DNA from: Heliocidaris tuberculata
Taxonomy: Eukaryota > Echinodermata > Echinoidea > Camarodonta > Echinometridae
NCBI GenBank assembly: GCA_025618425.1
Contig: CM046850.1
Coordinates: forward strand, 8,969,749 to 9,033,748
DNA length: 64,000 nucleotides
Direction: 5' to 3'
Shown: positions 25,267 to 37,200 of the stretch, piece after piece
How the letters are laid out: each line of letters opens with the position of its first letter
Numbering within the stretch: the first letter of the stretch is position 1
Position numbers and translations under genes: made by a program
The notes under the pieces: model-generated
Seen by the model: the letters and a program-made list of their open reading frames with translations, nothing else
Told to the model about the DNA's origin: nothing
The model's database searches: none

Positions 25267-28200
25267 CTACATGAAAGGAAAAAAAAAAAAATTAATTGGC
25301 CCAATGTATGGTAAAACTAGAAATTTCAGCATACACGAAACTTTCGCAAATTTTGCGAGTGGACGAGATTCGCGAAAGTTTCATGCCGCAAAATAATAAA
25401 ATCACAATTGAAACAACATAAAATTCTTGAAATTAGCGAAAGTTTCTTGCTGCAAAATTGGCTGTAATTAATGATTCGCAAAAATTTTATGTCGTAAAAT
25501 TTTCTGGTCTTACAGTAAATTTATAAATTTTATGTAAGTGATATCTGTAAATGGGTGCGACAAGACAATAATTGATGGCAGTTTCCATTACTCTTAAAAC
25601 GACAATTCTACTCTAAGCTTGTATGATGATATTTTCAATACAGACGAATACTGGCTCTAAAAAAAGCAAACAAATAATTACTTGTATCAGAGTAAATTAT
25701 CACAATATTCAATGTACATGTATGCATACCCTTTCAATCCTCATTAAAATTTTACAGACTGACGAAACCTCAAGACCCATTCACATATACATGTATTTAC
25801 AATGGATGACATGTGTAGAGATTAATGAAGATTAAAGAGGTGAAATGCCTGACTTTTGCTTTTAACACAAGAAAAGCAAAATGCACATGCACGAGCTATG
25901 AGAAAAAAACATTAAACTAATCATGTCCTGTGAAACTAGAAACTTCAGCCTATTGTCAGTGGACAACCACTTTCGCAGAAAGAAACTTTTTACAAACAGA
26001 AGAAACAGAATAAGTAGTGTAGCAACAGTTGTGATTAAATTATTTTAAAGCATGAATCTTTTGTGAACCTGGACCACTTGCAAAATTTGCAAATTACATG
26101 TATGTTATGCATGCAAAATCTCTCACTTCACAGTAGATGGCAAAATGCAAATGATAATAAGCAGATTAGTGCAACCATTGACAAACATAATAGAGACCTG
26201 TATACTCAGTTTGGGCAAAGGTCATGTCATGATCTACAGGACAAAACTTCTCCTACAGTATTCCTCAGGGAATTCTAAGTAGAGGTGGTGGTGTTAGAGG
26301 GTTGACTTAAGGGGGCAAGGACCTTTGAAGAAGGGCTGTCTTACATCTAGCTGTATCAGGTTTTGTAACTACTGAAGTATACAGTTCATTCCAGGCTTTA
26401 ATTGCGCACAGGAAAATTGAGTATTTTTACGTCATAAGTCGAAAAATACAGAGGTCAATTTGCATGAAAGAAACCCCAATTTCCACTCGTGTTGTTACTG
26501 CAACATTTCAAGAACTCCAAGGCAAGGTTTACAAAACTTGGTATTACTTGGCATCAATACTCATGCTGTAATATGATGTGATTAGAATTTCGGCTCATAA
26601 AATTGAAGGTTACAAGGAAGATTGCAGATTGCACACATTTAGTTGTTGCACGGTTGGAAAAACCTCCAACAAACAAACCCCAAGGAAAAAAACAGTGGCA
26701 TGTAAGCAATAGAGAAAGCAGTATGGCGTTTGCTCCTGCGACATTTGCTCCAGCTTGAACCTGTCATAATTAGATATAGGGTCAGGGTTAGGGTTACAAT
26801 CAAGGTTTCATCTCAGGTGTAGGGTTATAGGCCAGTATTCTGAACTTAAACTCCAGTCTAAGTTAAACCAGATTTTAATTAAAACTCACTTAAAGGCATT
26901 GATTAACTTTGCCCAGGATTGAAAAAAAAAATCACTGTTCCAGCTAATGCTGTAATCATAATTGCAAACCTTTAGCTCAGACAGGAATCGCCTGAGTTTT
27001 ATAAGCTGATCGGTCGTTTATATATCAAGATATTTACGATTGAACATTGATGTAGGGATAGAGTACCACCGAACCCTAAAGAACTCTTACGGTTGGCATA
27101 CCTCGCTCTATCACAGAATACCGTACGGGCTGGAAACCCGCTCTGAAATCGCCACGCGCTGGTGCTTGGTTTTTGTGACTGCAGCGCATCGAAGAAGCCC
27201 AGCGACTTGCGCTAGCGACTGATCGCGATTTTCTCTTTTTTAGGATAGTAAACGGGTTCCATTTTCTCTCATACTTTCACATATCCTTAATTATATATGT
27301 AGTTAGAGGACTGCACACAATTCACTGGCATTTGAGCTGATTTTACAATTTTTCACAAAGTTAATCAATCACTTTAAACCACAAGTGCAGTCTAAATTTC
27401 TGTACAAAGTTAAACCCCATTAGACAGGAGTTCAAATGTAAACCAGAGTTCAGAATGTGCTCTTCTAAAACTCCGGTTTAAAGGACAGGTTTAGGCTGCA
27501 TATAAAGCACACTTAGGCCGGAGTTCAAGTGTTTGGTCCAGGGTTGAAGTTTGGAATTTGGTTTGTGTAGGATATTGATCGAAGAGCAACTGTTGCAGGA
27601 GCACGTGTGGCGCATGCCGGGATGCCAGCCAAGCAATAAAAGACAAATAGAAAATGAGAGTGCATGAAGTGTTTCCTCTTTGACTTAGCCCAAAATGCAG
27701 ATGCAATGCAAGTGTATGACAACGCATGGATGAGCTCAGAAAATGAAAAGTGAAGATGTACAAGTCGTACAATACTGGGAAGCCAAAAGTTCTTCAATGT
27801 AGGTCTGATCGGAAAATGTACAATTCTACTGGTACACATAAATTGACAGAATTAGAAACCCGAAAAGGAAGGAAAGGAAGGTGGAATGTAAGCGATAGAG
27901 GATGATGAGCGGTATGTTAATGCCTGGGATGCCATGCTATAAAATGCATAAAAAATGAGAGTGCACGATGAGTTTCCTCTCAGACTTAGCCTCACATTAG
28001 TCACCTTGGCTGGAGGGCGTTGCCTTGGCAACACCGTCTCCTGCATGACTGGTAGAAGATGATGCAGTCCCATCTCCATCCCCCTGGCTGGCTGTCTGTC
28101 CACCATCGTCACTGGCCTCTCGGCGTCTGATCTTGGCCTGGGCTTCCTCAAACTTCTCTTTAAAGGATGCAGCGATTGAAGGATCTTTAAACTTGATGGC

Positions 28201-31200
28201 TAGTTGCTCTGAAGTGGGTTCTCCATCGGCTGCATCCATGGCATGCCACACCCAGGCACGGTCTGAACCGGACATCGGGTGAAGTGCCATGGAGGAGGTG
28301 ATGTAGTGGTTGGCACACACCTGTGAATAATTATGATGAACAGTCGGTTAAGTGAAGGGCAAGGGTTCAAGCCCCCAGTGTGGCACTCACGTCCTTTGGC
28401 AAGATATAAATCTTCTTTTGCCACTCCATACCAAAGGGAATAATGAGGAACTCTCCTAAGGGAGTGGAAGTGGTACACATACATGTATTGTCTGCGTGCA
28501 TTAATAATGGGTTAATAATAACTGTCAGATGCTTAGAGAAATTTGAAAAGCTTTATGAGGGGCTGGTCAGAACTCAACAACAAGAATAACGATAAATCGT
28601 TGTAAATTGATCCACATTTGTTGTTGTTAAATCAGAAATCATTGTTGCAAAGCCAGACCTCAATTTATGTTAATGACCCTCCCTCAACGATTTCATTGTC
28701 TCGTTGGGATTGCTCAGTGAACGATTATCTCATAACAAACCTAAATGATAACATCTGTAAGCCAATAATTTTACTCCTTTGATGAGAAGTCGGTTCAGAA
28801 GAAGTCATGTGGGTAGTGTCTATTGTGCTTGATTGACAGAACCCCAATGATTTTATCGTTCAGGTGTACCTGCTTTTCTTGTTATCTTCATAGTTACATT
28901 ATGTATGCGTACAGTTTATCGTTATTGTTCGGGTCTGGCCAGGCCTTCAATCAGGACTATCATGATGTTCACCTTGTGTATCTGGTCTCTCCTCATGACG
29001 ATACGATACACATCGGTCTCCTCTTCCTTCATGATCTTGATATCACCAACACCCCTCTCCTTCCACTGCCTCGCCCCTCCATCAAACCGGTAGAGCTTGC
29101 CACGCCCGACGAACGCAGCCACTTCTTGCTCCTCCCCTGTGACGAGGTCCACGTTGTCTGGGAGTTTGACAATCGGCTGGAAATGGATGTCTCTTTCTTC
29201 CTCAGGATTTACTTCACCTCCAACTAGTAAAATTTAACACGATTTTCATAAATTATTAATTGTATTTCCCTGAATAGATTCATCATCAACTGATGTGATA
29301 CACAGCTACTGACTTTCATGGGGAATCATTATAATTAAAAAGTCAATGCATTCAATCATATAAGCCAACTTGTTTGAACATTTTTTTTACATTTTACTTT
29401 CAACTTCTGTGATATACAGTCACTGACTATTGCAGTAGCCCTAAATGAAATCAATATGCTAAAAAGGGCTACAAACCCCCTACAGTGATCAAGGCATTCC
29501 TGGAAAATGACTTATCATTGAGGACATGCAATTGGATTCAGATGATGCCTCCGGCTAAAGCAGGTGAGATCGGGATCACATGACCTGATTACTGGTCATG
29601 TGACTTATTCAAGGAAAACCCACCTGCTTGAACATACACGTATCCCCTAATTTCAACTTCTGTGATACATGTATAGAGTCATTGACTACTGCAGTGATCT
29701 GAAATGAAACCAATACTCTCAAAAGGGCTTTATACATGTACTTTGTTCCAAACCCACCCATTACTCAAGATGACTTACTGGCTTGAACCGTTGAGGATGC
29801 AGCACTGGATTCAGAGGATGCCTTGATGGCTTCGGCAAGAACAGATGAGAGGTTCGGATCACATGACCTGATTACTGGTTCTTCACTTTTAGACTCTGGT
29901 CAGAAAATAATGGTACAATGAATGATCAGTGGTTCTTCACTTAGAGTCTGGTCAGAAAGTAATGGTACAATAAATGATCACTGGTTCTTCACTTTTAGAG
30001 TCTGGTCAGAAAATAATCTACAATAAATGATCAGTGGTTCTTCACTTTTAGAGTCTGGTTAGAAAATAATGCTACAATAAATAATCACTGGTTCTTCACT
30101 TTCAGAGTCTGGTCAGAAAATAATAGTACAATGATCACTGGTCCTCCACTTTTAGAGTCTGGTAGGAAAATAAAAATAAAAATATAAAATACCAATAATG
30201 CAATATATGGAAGCTGAAGTTCTCCAGTATAAGAGTCAGGTCAGAAAATAAGAGTGAAAATGTACAATGCCAACAGTTCAATATCTGGAATATCTGCAAC
30301 ATTTGCTCTGGGTTTTATTTTGTCAAGAATATAGGGTTACATGTAGGTTTAGAGTTGCAACTGGGTTTTATGAGAGCTTTAGGGTTAGGGATAGGTATAT
30401 CATTGTGTCCTGGGCCCTGTTTCATAAAACTTATTATCAATAACAACTGCCCCATTTCTATGACAAATTGGCTCTCAACCAATCAGATTCAAGGATTTCT
30501 TTAGCTTATAACAATTATTGTAACTTGTTATTGGTAACAAGTTTCATGAAATGGGGCCCAGGGCCGACTGTATGAAATTGACCATGGATAATGGATAAAA
30601 ATAACATATTAATGTTTAAAACATTTTAAAGATTCTAATTACATAGAGGATACTACTGTATGTTCACATAATTCAAAACTGACAACAGGAGATCATATAA
30701 AGAAAGGATTGATATTTCACAGATGAATAGAACATTACATGAATGTATGTACATGTACCTATGAATTTATAAAATTCATGATACAGGTAACTCTGCCTAA
30801 ATCAAATCTCTTGGGACCAGAGAAATCTGTTCGACTTAGGCGAAATTCGACTTAGAAGAGGTAAAAAACACATGTTTTGCTCATTCTGTTCTGGGCGATT
30901 ATTCGACTTATGGAAGGTCGACTTATGCAGAGTTAATTGTAATTGTACTTAATACTGAATGAAAACATATAAAGGGCATACTTCAAGATTTTCTATAGTT
31001 GACGACAGTTATGTATCAAAAAAAGCAGCTGTGTCTGCATATACCATCAACATGAGGAAAATGATGGAGAAAGAGCCGATATGTTGCTATACATGTATAT
31101 ACAAGAATGGAAACTGAATTCACACTGCAACACTTTTATCAGCAGGAGTAAATGGCTACTCATCAAAAAGGTTCTATGACGAAAGCCCCGTCTACAGATA

Positions 31201-34200
31201 CAACATGGTCTAATTTATATTTAAACAAATTCCTAACTGCACCCTGGATCCAACACTATATCTAAGCTTAAACTTGGGTATGGTAGAGATGGGAGTTGGT
31301 CTAGTGGTAATGTCCGCTGTCAATCTCTGTCTTTGCCTACAAAGTGATTCTGATTGGCCCTGGTTTAAAACCGAGTTCACGTATTTCGGACGGAGATGTT
31401 AAAGGTCGGTCCCCTGACATGACTGATACACATCTGTAAAAACCAATTACTAGTAAACCCACACACACACAAACACAAAAACCCCATCGCAGAGCTAACA
31501 CTTATCTTATGTCATTGACGAAATAAAGCACAGAGCAAATACCACATAGCGAACTATAAGACTGGAAAAATTTTGCTCATTGTAAATCACAGCCATTTTT
31601 ACAGCAAGAAAACATTTGCAAACTGCCAAAATTTAGTTTTGTGTTATTTGTGATTTAATCATTTCAATCATGAAGCTCTTGTAAATATGAACTACTCACA
31701 AAATCTGAGAATTTTTCACACACGGGGCATATATCTGGTTTAACAGTACATTGACTCATCAAGGAACATAAGTTTCAATGAAAGTGGATACATGTAGATC
31801 TACATGTATATAGACACCTACCTGTTGAGTCAGTCTTCTTTTCGTTCCCTCCACTCTTATCTAAATCTTTTTTTGCCCTGTCGACTGCCTCCTTAAACTC
31901 TTTCGCCGTGTCCGCCGTCTTGAAGCGGACAGCTAGCTGCTCGTTCTGCACCGTTCCTTCTGAAGCATCCATCGCTGACCAAACCCATGAACGGTCGGAA
32001 CCAGCGTTAGGCTTTAGATCAATCTGGAGAGTTATGTAGTGGTTTGCGCAGACTTTGAACACCTGGTAGATTGAACAGAACAGAATAAAAGAATAGAAAA
32101 ATACAATAACATGCATTGGACAGTACAGGTGATTGCATAGATTTTCAATTCCAGGTGGATAGAAAACAAATTTACATGCATATGCGCAATGGGAAATATG
32201 GGAGGATTGTATAGATTTTCAACACTTGGTGGATAGAATACAATAATATAAATCATAAACACCAATGACAAGTGTTCATTCCACTTGTTGTTATTTCAGT
32301 ATGCTATAGTAATCAAACATAATATTCAGTTATGGCAATGAAAAGAAAGCTGGACTGAAATTTGTTAAATATGGTCTCGTATCATCAAAAGATACTTGCG
32401 CCACCTATTTTTTATCTTATGTCCAAATAGCTACAGGCATCTAATTTGCATAAATTTATAATACAGTAATAAACAGCCGATTTTATGTCAATGAAAAAAA
32501 ATCATGCAAAAAAATCATTCTTCACATGACGGTGTAAAACTCTTGCCGACAACTAGATATTTCCTAGCTGAAATATGGGTGTGTATGGGGGGGGGGGGGG
32601 AATAGTGGCTTTCATTTTGGGAAGGGTAAAGTTTCTGTTACCTGTTCCCTCCTCATAACGATCCTGTAGGCATGGTCTTCAGAGTTGTAGAGAACCTTGA
32701 TGTCTCCGACACCCCTCTCCTTCCATTGTTTTAATTCACCATCATAACGGTACAACTTGGCTCTGTGACTGAACTTCACTTCTTCTCCTTCCTCTCCTAC
32801 ATGTACGAAAGAAAAAAATATCACACTCAAAATAATAATAAATGCATTTTGGAGCTACATGTACATACATATACTATTTATTCTACTGCACTTAATACAA
32901 CGTAACATATTTACCCAGGCTTTAGCTGAGTTCTCACGGTACGACGCTCAGGCATTAAAGGGATTGATTAACTTTGCCCAGGATTGAAAAAAAAAAATCA
33001 CCGTTCCAGCTAATGCTGTAATCATAATTGCAAACCTTTAGCTCAGACAGGAATCGCCTGAGTTTTATAAGCTGATCGGTCGGTTATATATCAAGATATT
33101 TACGATTGAACAGTGATGTCGCGATAGAGTACCACCGAACCCTAAAGAACTCTTACGGTTGGCATACCTTGCTCTATCACAGAATACCGTACGGGCTGGA
33201 AACCCGCTCTGAAATCGCCAAGCGCTGGTGCTTGGTTTTTGTGACTGCAGCGTAGCGAAGAAGCCGAGCGACTTGCGCTAGCGATTTTCTCTTTTTTAGG
33301 ATATATATGTAGTTAGAGGACTGTACACAATTCACTGGCATTTGAGCTGATTTTACAATTTTTCACAAAGTTAATCAATCACTTTAAGGGAATTTCTTCC
33401 CTCGGGTATCTGTTTACCTCACCTGGGTAGAGAGTCACAAATTTATTTTTTAAGTGCTGTGACAGGGAGTAGGTTTGGAGTCAGTTTTATTGTCGCTTAG
33501 AGTCAGTTTAGGGTCGGTTTCAGGTTTCCCACAGAAATCTGAGAACCAAATGCCATGACTTTCCATGAACCATTTTCGCCTTTTTCCATGACCAGATAAG
33601 AACCATTTTGGTATGGGTTCCGGCATCCAATTGGCGTACAAATAATATGCAGTGATATACATGTACAAGTATATTATTTCACATTTGTGATGGAAGGCTG
33701 CCATAGCCACACACGGCCAACACCCATGATCAGTTTCCATGACTTTGTGAGATTTAAAAATAATTTCCATAACTTTCGATGACTTTCCAAGCAATTTGCC
33801 TTTTCATTGGTCCTTACCATATGTATACTGTATGATTATTTGTATGTTTTTATGTTTAAATAAAACATCTTATCTTGAATTTATTTTTCCATGATTTTCT
33901 GGGTTTTTCCATGAGTATGGGAACCCTGCATTAGGAGTCAGTGTTGCTATGTGATTTAGGTTTCACTTGCACTGCCCAAAGGTGTCAACATACGTTAGAT
34001 GACAACACTTGGTACACTTACCCGTCCTGACTTCATAGTCATCAGGCATCTGGAAGATGGGTTCAAAGTAAATGTCATCCCCCTGCTCCACCTCCTCATC
34101 GACGGAGCCTCCAGACAGCGTTCTACCTCCCCTGGAGAAGGATGTCTTTGGAGACCTTCCCACACCTGGAGATTTGGCCCCTCCTGGAGACTTGATGGGA

Positions 34201-37200
34201 CTCTTGGCAGTCTCAGCGCTGAGGTCCATGCGGAAAGTGAAGGATGAACCCTGAGACTTGGCCAGGTCTTTGAAGGAGAGGGCAGGCTTGCTTGGTGCAG
34301 AAGGTGAAGTGTCTGCTTTGGATTGGGAATCTGAGCTTATGGCCTTCAGAGTGACCCAGGTACAAGTTTAGCAATAACGAAAGAAAAGAAAGTTGGTATG
34401 TATTTGGTATAAAGAAAATTGATAACAAAATATATTTAATACAGCATGACATACATGTAAAATAAAGGGCTTATCGAATCTGCAACTATGTACATGTATG
34501 TAGTTGGTATAAAGAAAAACTCAATTAAATACATGCGTATATAGCATGACATAAATGGGGTGTACATGTACATCACTGTTTCCCAATTCTCTTTTCACTT
34601 TCTTTCATCGTGCCAGTACTTTAGAAAAATGAAAATGTATTTTCTGTAAGTATTAGGCATACTTGGATGTAACAAAAAAATCAAATACATGTAGCTACAG
34701 CATTTGACATTCATCTGACCGAGACTTCAAATGTAACTATTTTAATGTAATGATCCATCTTCTCATTCATCACTTGATATCAATGTGTGATAATAATAAA
34801 AAATGGGCACCTACATGTACATGTACTTGTGATAATCATATACTCACCTTGAAGGTATTTGAAAATGCGTAGCCTTCTTTGGTTTCCTCTGCATCTGGTT
34901 TGGTGGGTGTACCGCCAAAGGAGAACCCTGCATCTGACTTGGGTTTGTCCTTGCCACCGAACAAGAACTGAGGCATGTGTGTACCAAAGGTGAACTTATC
35001 TGTGACCACGGTACCACCAGGAGTGGTTGCACCGGAAGATGTTGATGGTGCTGCCTTGGCGGTATTGACCCCACCAAACGTGAAGCCTGTTGAAGCTGCC
35101 TTGGCGTCAGTCTCTTTAGGCTTCTGGGTATCGTCTTTCATGGCCCCAAAGATGGATCCAGTTGAGGATGGCAACTGAGATGATGAAAACCTGAATCCTG
35201 AAGGAACCTTGAATGCTGCACCTGCAGCGCCATCAGTGGTTGTTGAGTCAGGGGTGGAACCTTCAGAGGCAGAAGACTTTCCGGTAAAGCTGAGCCCAGC
35301 AGGTACCTTGAAAGTGGCATCACTACCAGTGGTACTTCCAGCAGCTGATGTCTGGCCACCAGCGAAGCCAAATCCAGCATTTGCACCACTTGACTTAGCA
35401 CCAAAGGTTAATTCAGATGGAACAGAAAAAGCACCACCTATGGCACCAGAACTGGCACCGGCACCAGTAGATGGTTTTGGATCTGAACCTGGCTTTGGTA
35501 CAGTAAAAGCAGCACAGGCTGAAGACTCAGCTGCATTGTTGGTGTAGCAAGTATTACAGTCCCATGAACCAGGTTTCTTGCCAAACTTTGCTCCAAGTGT
35601 AGAACTGGCGACAGGAGCACTGGCACCAGCACTGGCACCCTTCGTGGTGGATGAAGGCACTGCCTTGACACCTGGTTTGGGTCCTCCACAGGCAAGGCAA
35701 GAAGTGGTTTTAGATGGGTTGTTAGAATAGCAGGCATCGCAATCCCATGACCCAGGTTTATTTGCCATCTTGGCTTTCAGATTGGCTGATGCCTGTGATA
35801 AAAAAGAAAGAAAAAATAATAAAGATAGTAACAGCTGCAGGCCCATGCAAAATACTACTATTACCCTGCCTTTGTCCAAGTTCTAATTGGGCACTGAAAG
35901 CATTCAAGAAATCACTTCCTACAAATGTACCATGTACCCACCTAATTCACCTGAGTTGAGACACTCAGCTATGCAGCCATCATGACTGAAGGTTTCACAG
36001 CAAATTTTATACATGGGGTCATATTGAAAATATTGTCCATACAAGGAGGGTAGGTCCCCCTGTATCTCCAGAGAGAAAAATCATCAAAATATGGGGGTCA
36101 TTCAGCATCAGCTACCTTCAGACATACATATCAAAAGAGAAACCTTATTTGAGATCTTTACCTCTTTTCCCATTGAGGATTTGTCATTTCCGAGAAGAAG
36201 GCTTGTCAGCTGTGGGTTGGCTTCAGTTACACTCGGCGTCTTGCTCTCAGTGGTCTGTTTGAATTAAAAGAGATAAACCATTTGAAAAGAAGCTAGTGTA
36301 CAACTCACTTTTTTGGTGCCTCTTATCATTCATCCATTTACACCCAAAGTAATTTTCACTGTGGAAAGACATTTGTTTTGGAGCAGTTTACTACAATATG
36401 TGCTAACAAGGCTTTTACAATGACATATTCCCTCACTGATAAAGCATCTTGTGTGCTTGTATTGTAGATGCATAGCTTTCAATTGATGTGTATAACAGCA
36501 GAAAAAAAAGATTTCATGTTGCCAATCTGAAAGAAAAATGCTGATTTGTAACAATCAAGTCTCTGGTTAGTTAAAAATTATCTTCTTACTTGACCATTAT
36601 CTAGAACCCTCATCTTCCTCACCGCCTTCCTACATACATAACTGACAACCTCTTATTCTTGTTCTTCTGCTTATTCTTTCACTCTTCCTCCTCTCTTCCT
36701 CTTGAACCCCAAGAGGTTCTGAGTTTCAAGGACGGTTTCATTGAAATACTTTCAATTAAATATCAACCAAACATTATCTTTCAGTCTTCACCTCTATCCA
36801 ACATGCACATGAACATACTTTACTACTGACAACCTCTTCCTCTTTTCCCCTTTTCCTTCTCCTTCTCTTTCTCTTCCTCCTTTTCTTCCTTCAGTCCCAG
36901 TAATTCCTGAGCCTTAAGGAAAGCTTCCTTAAAGTGCTTCAATCAAATATCAACCCAACAATTTTCATACAGTCTACACCTCCATTCTACACGTACACAC
37001 CTTACTGATAACATCCTCTGTTTCTTCGTTCTTCTCCTCTTCTTCCTTGACCTCCAGTAGTTCTTGAGCCTCCAGGAAAGCTTCTTTGAAGCGCTTGGAA
37101 TCCTCGGCATGTTTGAACTTGACGGCCAGCTGCTCGTTCTTGGCCTCCTCCTCTGAGAAGTCCACAGCAAACCAGATCCATGCTGTCTCCGAAGCCATCA

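Larger units (their letters stand above)
25267..28004. other. RanBP2 last intron
   Basis: 2.7 kb. It contains a GCGAAAGTTTC-rich element at about 25306-25516 with a weaker relative near 25925-26150, a degenerate TTAGGG-like patch near 26775, a complete MITE at 26890-27377, and a duplicated stretch (27600-27700 and 27900-28000). No additional exon is seen. Confidence 0.5.

Noticed and set aside
25013..25396. Long His/Ile-rich open frames on the plus strand opposite the acidic exon
   Set aside because: They are reverse-complement shadows of the Asp/Glu codon run in RanBP2 exon 23. No splice context and no domain.
35209..35547. 112-codon plus-strand open frame in the FG exon
   Set aside because: Shadow of exon 16 caused by Gly/Ser/Ala/Thr codon composition.
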